A program made the position numbers and the translations under genes. A DNA stretch of 49,031 bases from Sphingomonas yabuuchiae (GTDB lineage Bacteria > Pseudomonadota > Alphaproteobacteria > Sphingomonadales > Sphingomonadaceae), in the NCBI RefSeq assembly GCF_001477495.1, contig NZ_LDTF01000019.1, positions 1 through 49,031 on the forward strand, read 5' to 3'. Numbering within the stretch: the stretch's first letter is position 1; every line of letters begins with the position of its first letter. Of this stretch, positions 16,766 to 25,368 are shown piece by piece. Below the pieces are notes generated by a model, which saw only the letters and a program-made list of their open reading frames with translations, was not told the DNA's origin and made no database searches.

Positions 16766-17440
16766 TTACCCCCGCAACGCCATCGCCCGCGCGAACACCG
16801 CCTCGAACATCTCGGGCGTCAGTCTCCCGGTATTCTGGTTGTAGCGCGAGCAGTGGTAGCTATCGAGGATCACCGGCCCGCCGCCGGGCAGGCGATGTTC
16901 GGCCAGATGCGCGAATCGGGCCTTGGGCAGGCGGCCGCCCAGCGACTTAACGACCGATCGGTGCGCGATCTCGCCAAGCGCGATGACCACCGACAGCCGG
17001 GGCAGCGCGGTCAGTTCCTGTTCCAGAAACGTCCGGCACGTGCGAATCTCGTCCGGCGTCGGCTTGTTCTCGGGCGGCAGGCATTTGACCGCGTTCAGGA
17101 TCACCGCACCCTTCAGCGTCAGCCCGTCATCGACCTTGGCGGCGAACTCGCCCTCGGCCAGACCGAATTTGGCGAGCGTGCCATAGAGCAGCGGCCCTGC
17201 GCCATCGCCGGTAAAGGGGCGGCCGGTGCGGTGCGCGCCATGCTTGCCGGGGGCGAGGCCGACGACCGCCAGCCAGGCGTCGCCATCGCCGAACGGCGGT
17301 ACGGGGGCGTTCCACCAATTGGGATATTCGGCGGCGACGGTCTCGCGGACCTCGACCAGGCGGGGACAGAGCGGGCAGTCGCGCGGCGGCTGGATCGGGG
17401 CCAGGGGCGCCGGGATGACAGGAAAGGATGCGTCGGGCAT
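16766..17440 (-). CDS. uracil-DNA glycosylase, family 5 (UDGb)
   Basis: A 224-residue DNA-repair glycosylase removing uracil and other deaminated bases. The N-terminal DCPLCPRLVEVRE has iron-sulfur cluster cysteines. GLAPGKHGAHRTGRPFTGD is the UDGb uracil-binding loop, where a non-acidic residue replaces the catalytic Asp/Asn of other families. NAVKCLPPENKPTPDE and SYHCSRYNQNTGRLT complete the signature. An upstream in-frame ATG at 17464 would add eight residues and overlap the divergent folK start by two bases, so I prefer 17440. Neither start has a convincing ribosome-binding site. Confidence 0.9.
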   Translation of the reverse strand: MPDASFPVIPAPLAPIQPPRDCPLCPRLVEVRETVAAEYPNWWNAPVPPFGDGDAWLAVVGLAPGKHGAHRTGRPFTGDGAGPLLYGTLAKFGLAEGEFAAKVDDGLTLKGAVILNAVKCLPPENKPTPDEIRTCRTFLEQELTALPRLSVVIALGEIAHRSVVKSLGGRLPKARFAHLAEHRLPGGGPVILDSYHCSRYNQNTGRLTPEMFEAVFARAMALRG

Positions 17441-17462
17441 CGCGCTCGGGTAGTCGCAGGGC

Positions 17463-17939
17463 ATGACGACGACAAGCTATGCCATCGCACTGGGTTCCAA
17501 CCGTCCGGGGCGGCATGGCGGCCCGCGCGATGAAATCCGCGCGGCGCTGGCGGCGTTGCCGGGCGTCCATGCGGTGTCGCCGATCCTGACCACCGCGCCG
17601 ATCGGGCCGTCGATCCGCGCCTTCGCCAATGCCGCCGCGCTGGTCGAAAGCCCGCTGAACCCGCCGGCCATGCTGTCCATGCTGAAAGCCATCGAGCGCG
17701 ATTTCGGGCGGCGGCGCGGGCAGCGCTGGGGGGCGCGGGTGATCGACCTGGACATCATATTATGGTCGGGGGGACGGTGGCGCTCGCCGGGGCTGGTCGT
17801 ACCACACATCGCCTATGCCGCGCGCGACTTCGTGCTGCATCCGCTGGCGGCAATCGCGGCGGACTGGCGCGATCCGCGTGACGGGCGGTTTGTGCGCCAT
17901 ATGCGACATGGTGTTGACCGCAGGCGTCCGCGCCCCTAG
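17463..17939 (+). CDS. folK: 2-amino-4-hydroxy-6-hydroxymethyldihydropteridine pyrophosphokinase
   Basis: A 158-residue HPPK that transfers pyrophosphate from ATP to 6-hydroxymethyl-dihydropterin in folate synthesis. Motifs are YAIALGSNRPG, FANAAALVES, and the magnesium/ATP-binding AIERDFGRRRGQRWGARVID followed by LDIIL. The C-terminus (VVPHIAYAARDFVLHPLAAI) matches the family's PHP...R.FVL.PL pattern. It is divergent from the UDG gene and lies just upstream of tRNA-Lys. Confidence 0.94.
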   Translation: MTTTSYAIALGSNRPGRHGGPRDEIRAALAALPGVHAVSPILTTAPIGPSIRAFANAAALVESPLNPPAMLSMLKAIERDFGRRRGQRWGARVIDLDIILWSGGRWRSPGLVVPHIAYAARDFVLHPLAAIAADWRDPRDGRFVRHMRHGVDRRRPRP

Positions 17940-17959
17940 GTCGCTTCCACCCCGATGGA

Positions 17960-18035
17960 GGGTCCGTAGCTCAGTTGGTAGAGCAAGCGACTTTTAATCG
18001 AGAGGTCCCGGGTTCGAGTCCCGGCGGACCCACCA
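17960..18035 (+). tRNA. trnK: tRNA-Lys (anticodon TTT)
   Basis: 76 bases with a 7-base-pair acceptor stem (GGGTCCG with CGGACCC), D-arm GCTC-AGTTGGTA-GAGC, anticodon loop CTTTTAA, T-arm CCGGG-TTCGAGT-CCCGG and encoded CCA. The anticodon TTT reads lysine codons. The anticodon stem AGCGA/TCGAG has only three Watson-Crick pairs; the two outer positions are A-G and G-A mismatches. Confidence 0.95.
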
Positions 18036-18052
18036 CCGGGATGATATACCGA

Positions 18053-18472
18053 TCAGCCTTCGCCATGATCGTCGCGAAGTGCCCGCCCGGCGATCGTGAT
18101 CTCCCCGACGAAACACGCCAGCCCCGCCACCGCGCAGATCAGGCCGCCGCCGAAAAAGAAGAACAGCACCCCCGCATGGCGCGAGTCGCGCAATGTCCCC
18201 AGGAACAGGGTGATAGCCGCGCAGCAGGTCATCGCGCCCGCCGCCGCGGTCAGCGTGACGGCGATGTCGAGGATCTTCGAGCGCAGGCGCAGGCGGCGCA
18301 TCTCATAGCCGTTCGTCCGGCCATCCTTCTTCAATCCCTGGATCCGGTCGCTGATCCGCCCCAGGCGAGTCGCAAAGACGTTCAGCAGCGATCCCACGGC
18401 GGTCAGCAGGAAGATCGGCGTCAGGGCCAGTTGGATGACGCGGGCAGCAGCGTTCAGGGGGTCGGTCATCAT
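18053..18472 (-). CDS. DUF2721-like membrane protein
   Basis: A 139-residue protein with three hydrophobic segments: IQLALTPIFLLTAVGSLLNV, ILDIAVTLTAAAGAMTCCAA and GVLFFFFGGGLICAVAGLAC. Between the first two is the conserved cytoplasmic patch RLGRISDRIQ, typical of DUF2721 proteins, whose function is unknown. The frame is open much further upstream, but family similarity starts at the paired ATGs at 18472/18469. It ends close to the tRNA-Lys gene on the other strand. Confidence 0.75.
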   Translation of the reverse strand: MMTDPLNAAARVIQLALTPIFLLTAVGSLLNVFATRLGRISDRIQGLKKDGRTNGYEMRRLRLRSKILDIAVTLTAAAGAMTCCAAITLFLGTLRDSRHAGVLFFFFGGGLICAVAGLACFVGEITIAGRALRDDHGEG

Positions 18473-18705
18473 GGCTCGCTTCTCGGACGATCCACGATCG
18501 AACGAATGCCGCCAATGTTCCCGGGACAAGCATCCCCGAGGGACCGACATGGGCCGGGACCGGTCCGAAGCGGGGGCCTGTCCCTCCCGAAATGTCTCTC
18601 CCGAAATGGGATGGTGCGGACGACCATGTGACCCCAATCATCTTGTGCTAAGAGCTTTTTAGGACGGATATGGAAGAGAGGGGCCATTTTCAGGGGGAGA
18701 GGCAG

Positions 18706-21201
18706 ATGGAATTCCCGCTCATCGCGCCACGACCGCCCCGGCTGTCCGAACAGATGGAAGGCCTGAAGCGGATCGAGGCATCCGGCCAGTTCAGCAATAA
18801 CGGCCCCGAGGTTCGCGCGCTGGAAGCCGAGATGGTGGCGCGGCTGTTCGACGGGCGCGGTGCGGCGCTGGCGGTCGGCAATGCGACGCTGGGGCTGATG
18901 ATCGCCATCCGGCAGGCGGCGGGGCTGCATCCCCGGCCGGGCACGCTTGCCATGATGCCCGCCATGACCTTTGCCGCGACGGCGCAGGCGGCGATCTGGG
19001 CCGGGCTGACTCCCTTGATCGTCGATATCGACCCGCGGGACTGGACTGCCGACGCGGCCGAGGAAGAGCGGATGCTGGCGCAGCATGGCGGCCGGATCGG
19101 CGTCATCGTGCCCTATGCGACCTTCGGCACGCTCATCGACCTGGATCGCTATGCCTGGCTGGCGCGGCGGTACGAGGTCGGGGTCGTCATCGATGCGGCG
19201 GCCTCGCTCGGCACGCTGGACGAGGCGGGGCGGGGCTTCGGCACGGGCGCGCCCTTCGCGCTGGTCTATTCGATGCACGCGACCAAGACCTTTTCGGTCG
19301 GGGAGGGCGGGCTGGTCTATAGCGCCGATGTCGACCGGATCGACCAGCTGCGCGCGATGGTGAATTTCGGGTTTGAGCGCGGACGCAACGCGACTCTGCC
19401 CGGCATCAACGCCAAGATGTCCGAGATACTGGGCCTGATGGCGCGGACCAAGCTGGCCGAACTCGATACGATCTGCGATGCCCGCGCCGCGCTGGACCGC
19501 GAATATCGCGCGGCGCTGCCCGGGCTGACATGCCAGCATGGGACGGCCCGGCGGCAGGCGACGCAGTTCATGCCGGTGCTGCTTCCCCCCGAACTGGCAC
19601 CGCGCCGGGCGGCCATCGCCGAAGTTCTGGCGGCGGACGGGGTCGGGACGGGGCAGTATTTCAGCCCACATCTGGGTGAGCAGACGTTGTTCCGCGACAC
19701 CGCGCTGGTCGAGGCGACGCCGGTGGCGGATGACGTCTCGGCGCGGATGCTGAGCCTGCCGATCACCGATGCGATGCGGCCCGGTGATGCGACGATCGTG
19801 GCCGGGCGGCTGATGAGCGCGATCGCGCGCGTCGCGGCCGATACCGGGTCGGCAGGGGCAGGACAGGCGCGCGGTGACGCCGCGCTGGGCTGCGTGATGA
19901 TCGGCGGCGGACCGGCGGGCACCGCGGTGCTGACCGCTGCGAGCAAGAAGGGGCTGCTGGAGCGGCTGGCCGCAGACGGGCTCGTCCTGGTCGAGCGGTC
20001 GCCCCATGTCGGGCCCGGCGCGCTGGGCGGTTATGCGATCCGTTCGGACACCACGGCGGAAACCTTCCTGTCGGCGGTGCGCGGCAACCCTTATCCCGAA
20101 TTGGCGGCGCTGGAGACGCATCCGGCGGGGCAGATGATGGCGCGGCATTGCGGGGCGCTGGGCGCGCCGCTGGCCGAAACCGCGCCATTGCTGGCGGCGA
20201 CCGCGCAGCGGCTGCGCGGTATCGTGACGGCGCATGGCGGCGAAATCCGCACTGATACCGAGGCGTTGAGCGCCCAGGCCACGGCGGACGGGCTCTGGCG
20301 GACCACCATCGTCGGGCGTGAAGGGCAGCGCGTGCTGACCTCGCGCCATCTGGTCGTGGCGACCGGCGGCTACCAGACCGACGCGCATGTCGCGGACAAG
20401 AGGGTTGCGGGCGCCAGCCTGGGCGAGCTGGCGGGTGACCGGCTGATGCGCTCCGACCTGGTGTTGCGGCGTGGCGGGGTGGAGGCGGTGGCAGAACGGC
20501 TGGCCGACCGGCGTGCGCCGCGCGTCGTGATCGTCGGGGCCTCGACCAGCGCGCTGGCCTCGGCCGTGCAGCTGCTCAAATGCCACGACCTGCCCTGGGG
20601 GGCGGGCGCGATCACGCTGATGGTGCGCACTCCGCCCAAGCCCTTCTTTCCATCGGTCGAGGCGGCGGCGGCGGAAGGCTTCACCGACTTCACCCCGGAC
20701 GATATTTGCCCGGTCAGCGGGTTCGTGCTGCGCCTCGCCGGGCTCCGGCTGGAGTCGCGCGAGCTGGTGATGCGGATGCTGGGCTTGGGCGGACGGACGC
20801 CCGACCCGCGCCTGCGCCTCCACCGAATCGCGGGCGATGACGATGCCGAGGCGCGGCGGATCATCGCCGAGGCCGATCTGGTAATCGGGGCGCTCGGCTA
20901 TCGCCCGCGCTCGCTGCCGCTGTTCGACGTGAACGGCCAGCCGATCGCGCTGGCGCACCGTGCGGGGCGGCCGATGGTCGACCGCCATTGCCGAGTCCTC
21001 GACGATCAGGATCGACCGGTGCCGGGCGTCTTTGGCATCGGCCTCTCTGCCGGTTTCGTGCCCTGGGGCGCGCTGGGCGGGGAGAAGAGTTTCCGGGGGC
21101 AGGCCAATGGCTTGTGGCTTTGGCAGAATGATGTCGGCCAGATGATCGTCGACCAGCTGCTGGGGAACGATGCGGCGGCACGGAGCAGCGCGGCGGCATG
21201 A
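18706..21201 (+). CDS. fusion: DegT/DnrJ-type PLP aminotransferase + FAD/NAD(P) oxidoreductase
   Basis: An 831-residue two-enzyme fusion. Residues 1-375 are a DegT/DnrJ/EryC1/StrS-like PLP domain: SGQFSNNGPEVRALEAEM, the PLP-contacting Asp163 in VVIDAAASLG, and Schiff-base Lys194 in YSMHATKTFSVGEGG. A short Ala/Gly linker (about 378-392) leads to an FAD domain that starts with CVMIGGGPAGTAVLTAA near 396. A second nucleotide-binding motif, VVIVGASTSALASAVQLL, lies near 608, and a C-terminal GVFGIGLSAG segment contacts FAD in related reductases. The layout resembles N-hydroxylating or disulfide-type flavoproteins, but no close match is recognised. ATG 18706 follows GGGGGAGAGG and starts at the family N-terminus; an in-frame ATG at 18670 would add 12 residues. 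The ATGA overlap with the glycosyltransferase suggests a joint role in modifying a sugar or polyketide-like product. Confidence 0.82.
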   Translation: MEFPLIAPRPPRLSEQMEGLKRIEASGQFSNNGPEVRALEAEMVARLFDGRGAALAVGNATLGLMIAIRQAAGLHPRPGTLAMMPAMTFAATAQAAIWAGLTPLIVDIDPRDWTADAAEEERMLAQHGGRIGVIVPYATFGTLIDLDRYAWLARRYEVGVVIDAAASLGTLDEAGRGFGTGAPFALVYSMHATKTFSVGEGGLVYSADVDRIDQLRAMVNFGFERGRNATLPGINAKMSEILGLMARTKLAELDTICDARAALDREYRAALPGLTCQHGTARRQATQFMPVLLPPELAPRRAAIAEVLAADGVGTGQYFSPHLGEQTLFRDTALVEATPVADDVSARMLSLPITDAMRPGDATIVAGRLMSAIARVAADTGSAGAGQARGDAALGCVMIGGGPAGTAVLTAASKKGLLERLAADGLVLVERSPHVGPGALGGYAIRSDTTAETFLSAVRGNPYPELAALETHPAGQMMARHCGALGAPLAETAPLLAATAQRLRGIVTAHGGEIRTDTEALSAQATADGLWRTTIVGREGQRVLTSRHLVVATGGYQTDAHVADKRVAGASLGELAGDRLMRSDLVLRRGGVEAVAERLADRRAPRVVIVGASTSALASAVQLLKCHDLPWGAGAITLMVRTPPKPFFPSVEAAAAEGFTDFTPDDICPVSGFVLRLAGLRLESRELVMRMLGLGGRTPDPRLRLHRIAGDDDAEARRIIAEADLVIGALGYRPRSLPLFDVNGQPIALAHRAGRPMVDRHCRVLDDQDRPVPGVFGIGLSAGFVPWGALGGEKSFRGQANGLWLWQNDVGQMIVDQLLGNDAAARSSAAA

Positions 21202-22277
21202 GCGATCCTATCGCCGATCCTGTCGTCAGCGTCGTCATCCCCGCCTATAACGGCGCGGCGCTGATCGGTGAGACGCTGGCGAGCCTGGGCGAACAGACGC
21301 TGACCGCCTGGGAGGCGTTGGTCGTCGACGATTGTTCGTCGGACGGCACCCGCGAGCTGGTGCGGAACTGGCCCGATCCGCGCGTTCGCCTGATCGAGAA
21401 TGCGGTCAATGGCGGTCCGGTGACGACGCGCAACCGGGGATTTGCCGAGGCGCGGGGGCGCTATCTGGCGGGGTTGGATCAGGACGATCTGTGTCGTCCG
21501 GAACGGCTGGCGCGGCAGGTCGCCTTTCTGGAGGCGCACCCCGATATCGTGCTGGTCGGCACCCAGACCGAGCAACTGGTCGGGCGACGCGTGCTGCCCA
21601 TGGACTATGCGCCGCACACCACGCCCGCGCTGATCGCCTGGCTCAGCTGGATCGAGAATCCGCTGGCATGGTCGACGGTGATGGTCCGCGCCGATGTCGC
21701 ACGGCGGCTCGATCCGTTCACCCGGCCCGAAATCCTCTATGCCGAGGATTTCGACCTGTATCACCGCATCGCTGCATTCGGGCGCATCGCGCGGCTGGAC
21801 GAGCCGCTGCTGATCTATCGCCAGCATGAGGGCGGTGCGTCGAAGCGGTTCACGACGATGATGCGCGCCAGCGCGACGCGCGTGCTGGCCGAGGCGCATA
21901 AGCCGTTGCTCGGCGACGACGCCGACGCGGTCGCGCGCCTTTTGGTCCAGCATAATATGGGGGGCGTGCCGATCCCCGACGGCGCGACGCTCCGCCATTT
22001 GGGGGAGGCGATCGCGCAGCTTCAGGGCGCGTTCGTCGAGCGGTTCGCGCCCGATGCGCAGAGCCTGACGCTGATCCGCTGGGAAACCGCGCGACGCTGG
22101 CGGCAATTGGCGCGGGCGGCGCTGCGGGGCGGCAAAGTCACGCTGGGCAATGTACTGGCGTCGCGGCCGCCGCATCTGGGGCTCGGCTATGCCGGGGTCG
22201 ACGATCTGCTGCGATGGCGCGCGATCGGTATGGCGCGGCACGTCTATCGGAAGGGGCGGGCTCCCGACCGGGATTGA
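21198..22277 (+). CDS. family 2 glycosyltransferase
   Basis: A 359-residue GT-A-fold glycosyltransferase. VSVVIPAYNGAALIGETLAS is the classic GT2 N-terminus, VVDDCSSDGT binds the nucleotide, GLDQDDLCRPERL contains the DxD metal site (Asp-Gln-Asp), and LYAEDFDLYHRI supplies the catalytic acidic ED pair. The C-terminal 120 residues are helical and variable, and no membrane segment is evident. The ATG overlaps the stop of the PLP/FAD fusion (ATGA), so the two are translationally coupled. The donor and acceptor sugars are unknown. Confidence 0.88.
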   Translation: MSDPIADPVVSVVIPAYNGAALIGETLASLGEQTLTAWEALVVDDCSSDGTRELVRNWPDPRVRLIENAVNGGPVTTRNRGFAEARGRYLAGLDQDDLCRPERLARQVAFLEAHPDIVLVGTQTEQLVGRRVLPMDYAPHTTPALIAWLSWIENPLAWSTVMVRADVARRLDPFTRPEILYAEDFDLYHRIAAFGRIARLDEPLLIYRQHEGGASKRFTTMMRASATRVLAEAHKPLLGDDADAVARLLVQHNMGGVPIPDGATLRHLGEAIAQLQGAFVERFAPDAQSLTLIRWETARRWRQLARAALRGGKVTLGNVLASRPPHLGLGYAGVDDLLRWRAIGMARHVYRKGRAPDRD

Positions 22278-22364
22278 TCCGATCCCGTTCAAGCCTGAGC
22301 CATGCGCCGTTTCCCGAAGGCAACCCCCAGCCGCCAAACGCGCCGGGGATTGCGCCAACCCGTC

Positions 22365-22490
22365 TTAGAAAAAATGCTTGATCAGCTTGGACGCGCCAAG
22401 GGCGACGCCGCCGACGGCCAGCCAGCTCGATACCGCACCGATGGTCAGGATCATCAGGCGATCGATCGGCGAAATCACATGTTCTTCCAT
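22365..22490 (-). CDS. 41-residue membrane peptide
   Basis: A short frame encodes MEEHVISPIDRLMILTIGAV then SSWLAVGGVALGASKLIKHFF and a TAA stop. A good ribosome-binding site, GGGAGAGGA, lies about ten bases upstream of the ATG. One hydrophobic helix (about residues 12-33), an acidic N-terminus and a basic C-terminus suggest a single-pass inner-membrane peptide. It sits alone in the 455-base gap between the GT2 gene and the PAP2 gene, facing the GT2 3' end. I do not recognise it. Confidence 0.55.
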   Translation of the reverse strand: MEEHVISPIDRLMILTIGAVSSWLAVGGVALGASKLIKHFF

Positions 22491-22732
22491 GGTGGTGCAG
22501 TCCTCTCCCGCCAATCATTGTCGTCGGCGTGTCTCATTCATGAAACAGAACCGGTTAACAGACAAACCCGTTTTTCGAATGACGCTGATCGATAAGGCCG
22601 GTTCTGAAAGAGCTGCCGGTCGATCAATGGCTTGAGCCCGACAAAAAAACTTCCGGCTACCGCCTGAAAGCCTGATTGGCTTGCCCTTACGAGGTATTCG
22701 CCACAAAAGCCGGGCATGACGAGGCCATTCCG

Positions 22733-23464
22733 ATGATCGACCAGACCCATTTTTCGGGCAGCAATTCGTCGTGCGACGAATCGCGTGATTCGCCGCTCGC
22801 CGCGCCATCGCGCCTGTCGGCCATGCCGATGGCATTGCGCGGGGTGGCGGCGGTGGCGGTGGCGCTTGCGCTGTTGCTGCTCTTCGGACTGGCGGTCGAT
22901 CACTGGCCCTTCGACTGGGATCGGGCGATCCTGACCGGCTTGCGCACCCATGCATCGTCGCAGGGGTTGCGGACGGTGGCGGTGGATTTCACCGCGCTGG
23001 GCAGCGTGCCGGTGCTGGTCCTGATCGTGGCGGGCGCGGCGGTCCTGCTGCTGGCGCGCGGCTGGTGGCTGCTGGCGCTGATGACGGCGCTGTCGGGGAT
23101 CACCGGCGGGGCGGTCGTGACCTGGGTAAAACTGATGGTCGCGCGCCCGCGGCCGGACCTGGTGCCGCACTGGGTCGATGTCCACAATGCCAGTTTCCCC
23201 AGCGGCCATGCGGCGGGCAGTGCGATGGTCTATATGACGCTGGCGGCCCTCGCGACGCAGCTGACCGATCATCGCCGGGTGCGCCATGCCATCGTCGGGG
23301 TCGCGGTGCTGCTGGTCGGGGCGATCGGGGCCAGTCGTGTCTATCTGGGCGTGCACTGGCCGTCCGACGTGGCGGCGGGCTGGTGCTTCGGCACGCTCTG
23401 GGCACTGGGCTGGTGGTGGGCGACGGCGGCCGCCCGCCGGTCATGGACGGCCGAGCGCCAGTAA
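22733..23464 (+). CDS. PAP2-family membrane phosphatase
   Basis: A 243-residue integral membrane phosphatase of the PAP2 (type 2 phosphatidic acid phosphatase) superfamily, likely acting on undecaprenyl-pyrophosphate or a lipid phosphate on the periplasmic side. The three active-site motifs are present: KLMVARPRPD, FPSGHAAGS with the catalytic histidine, and SRVYLGVHWPSDV. About six hydrophobic segments are seen. An in-frame TTG at 22676 would extend it by 19 residues, but ATG 22733 is the better start. Its 3' end overlaps the convergent CoA-lyase gene by 24 bases. Confidence 0.88.
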   Translation: MIDQTHFSGSNSSCDESRDSPLAAPSRLSAMPMALRGVAAVAVALALLLLFGLAVDHWPFDWDRAILTGLRTHASSQGLRTVAVDFTALGSVPVLVLIVAGAAVLLLARGWWLLALMTALSGITGGAVVTWVKLMVARPRPDLVPHWVDVHNASFPSGHAAGSAMVYMTLAALATQLTDHRRVRHAIVGVAVLLVGAIGASRVYLGVHWPSDVAAGWCFGTLWALGWWWATAAARRSWTAERQ

Positions 23465-24280
23465 CGCCTGCGCCGCCTTCAGGTGCGGCGCGTCGAGCAT
23501 CTTGCCGTTCAGCTGGAGCACCCCGGCCTCCGGATTCGCCGCAAACAGATCGACGATCGCTTGCGCGCGTGCCAGTTCCTCGGGAGAGGGGGTGAAGGCG
23601 GCGTTGATGACCGGCACCTGCTTGGGATGGATGGCCATCATGCCGGTAAAGCCGTCGCGCCGCCCGCGCGCGGCATAGGCGGCCAGCCCCTCCAGATCGG
23701 CGAAATCGGGATAGACCGTTTCGATCGCCGCTGCGCCCGCCGCATGCGCACCGAACAGGGTCAGCGACCGGGCAAGCTCATAGGGGGCGGTATAGCCGCC
23801 ATCCGCCTCGCGCGAAGTGACGGCGCCGATCGCGGCGGGCAGATCCTCCGCGCCCCAGGTCAGCCCGGTGAGCGGCAGCGGCGATCCGGCATATTCGTGC
23901 AGCCGGAACAGCGCCATCGGCGTCTCGGTCGCGATCGGCAGGATCGGGATATGCGCCACCCCGCGTGCCGCCAGCGCATGCAGGCTGACCAGCCCCTCGG
24001 CCTTGGGCAGGACGATGCCGTCGGGCCGGGCGGGCAGGATCGCGGCCAGATCGTCCGCCGCCAGCGGGCCATCGACCGGGTTGATGCGGACGAACAACTG
24101 CACGTCCGCCTGACGCGGCTGGTCCAGGAACCGCGCCACCGCTTCGCGCGCCCGCGGTTTGGCATCGGGGGCGACCGCATCCTCCAGGTCGAGGATCAGC
24201 GCATCCGCGCCCATCCCCAAAGCCTTGGCCATCCGCTGGGGCCGGTCGCCCGGCACGAAGAGGAGCGAGCGCAGCCGCAC
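23441..24280 (-). CDS. HpcH/HpaI-family CoA ester lyase (CitE-like)
   Basis: A 279-residue TIM-barrel lyase of the CitE/malyl-CoA lyase type. SLLFVPGDRPQRMAKAL, ALILDLEDAV (metal-binding acidic residues), LFVRINPVDG, GIVLPKAEG and IHPKQVPVINAAFTPS are family hallmarks. Such enzymes split malyl-, citramalyl- or other 3-hydroxyacyl-CoA esters; the substrate is not determined. I chose the GTG at 24280 because the family N-terminus begins there and because it follows the galE stop by 4 bases. The frame is open further upstream only inside galE. Cotranscribed with galE. Confidence 0.88.
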   Translation of the reverse strand: MRLRSLLFVPGDRPQRMAKALGMGADALILDLEDAVAPDAKPRAREAVARFLDQPRQADVQLFVRINPVDGPLAADDLAAILPARPDGIVLPKAEGLVSLHALAARGVAHIPILPIATETPMALFRLHEYAGSPLPLTGLTWGAEDLPAAIGAVTSREADGGYTAPYELARSLTLFGAHAAGAAAIETVYPDFADLEGLAAYAARGRRDGFTGMMAIHPKQVPVINAAFTPSPEELARAQAIVDLFAANPEAGVLQLNGKMLDAPHLKAAQALLALGRP

Positions 24281-24284
24281 CGGA

Positions 24285-25289
24285 TCAGCGGCCCATTTCG
24301 GCCAGCTTGCGCTCCCAGGCCAGCGCGTCGCGCACGATGCCCTCCAGATCGTCGCGCTCGGGCCGCCAGGACAGGGTGGCCAGGATTTCGCCATTGTCGG
24401 CGACCAACTCGGCGGGGTCGCCCGCGCGGCGGCCTTCCATCCGGCGCTCGATCGTCAGGTTGGTCACGCGGTCGACCGCATCCAGCACCTCCAGCACCGA
24501 GAAGCCACGGCCATAGCCGCAGTTGAGCGTGTGGCTCTCGCCCGGCCGTTCGACCAGCAGCTCCAGCGCGGCGACATGCGCGGCGGCGAGGTCGGAGACG
24601 TGGATATAGTCGCGCACGCCGGTGCCGTCGCGGGTCGCGAAGTCGGTGCCATAGACGCCGACGGCGTCGCGCTTGCCGATCGCCGCCTCGACCGCGATCT
24701 TGATGAGGTGCGTCGCGCCCACCGTCGACTGGCCCGAACGGCCCTGCGGATCGGCACCCGCGACGTTGAAGTAGCGCAGCGCGCAATAGTTGATCGGATG
24801 CGCGGCGGCGACGTCCTTCAGCATGATCTCGGTCATCAGCTTGGACATGCCGTACGGGTTGATCGGCGCCCTGGGATCGCTCTCCTTGATCGGCACCCGC
24901 TCGGGCGTGCCATAGGTGGCGGCGGTCGAGGAGAAGATGAAGTGGGCGACGCCTTCGGCCACCGCGCTTTCCATCAGCGAGCGGCTGGCGGCGGTGTTGT
25001 TGCGATAATATTTGAGCGGGTCGGTGACCGACTCGGGCACGATGATCGATCCGGCGAAGTGCATGATCGCGCGAACCTTGTGCTCGCGGATCGCGGCACG
25101 GACCGCGTCGTCGTCGGCGACGTTCGCCACGACCAGCGACGCGCGGGGATCGACCGCCCAGTCGAAGCCGGTGACGAGATTGTCGAGCACGACGACCTCA
25201 TAGCCCGCATCCAGCAGCGCCAGCACGGCATGGCTGCCGATATAGCCAGCCCCGCCCGTCACCATCACCTTGCCGTCGATCGTCGCCAT
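24285..25289 (-). CDS. galE: UDP-glucose 4-epimerase
   Basis: A 334-residue extended short-chain dehydrogenase interconverting UDP-glucose and UDP-galactose. VMVTGGAGYIGSHAVLAL binds NAD. HFIFSSTAATYG supplies the catalytic Ser/Thr, NPYGMSKLMTE carries the catalytic Tyr and Lys, and YCALRYFNVAGADPQGRSG contains the substrate-binding asparagine. The ATG at 25289 follows an in-frame GTG one codon upstream. It is the first gene of a two-gene unit with the CoA lyase and is divergent from msrA. Confidence 0.95.
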   Translation of the reverse strand: MATIDGKVMVTGGAGYIGSHAVLALLDAGYEVVVLDNLVTGFDWAVDPRASLVVANVADDDAVRAAIREHKVRAIMHFAGSIIVPESVTDPLKYYRNNTAASRSLMESAVAEGVAHFIFSSTAATYGTPERVPIKESDPRAPINPYGMSKLMTEIMLKDVAAAHPINYCALRYFNVAGADPQGRSGQSTVGATHLIKIAVEAAIGKRDAVGVYGTDFATRDGTGVRDYIHVSDLAAAHVAALELLVERPGESHTLNCGYGRGFSVLEVLDAVDRVTNLTIERRMEGRRAGDPAELVADNGEILATLSWRPERDDLEGIVRDALAWERKLAEMGR

Positions 25290-25368
25290 CACATTTGCCT
25301 CAAGTCGCTGGATTGCCGTGGCCTAGCCGCTTCCTATCTAAGCATACAAGACGACAAGGAGATTCCGA

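Noticed and set aside
18469..20988. An 839-codon minus-strand open frame opposite the PLP/FAD fusion
   Set aside because: A shadow of the strongly biased plus-strand gene: low-complexity Arg/Gln/His-rich product, no domain signatures.
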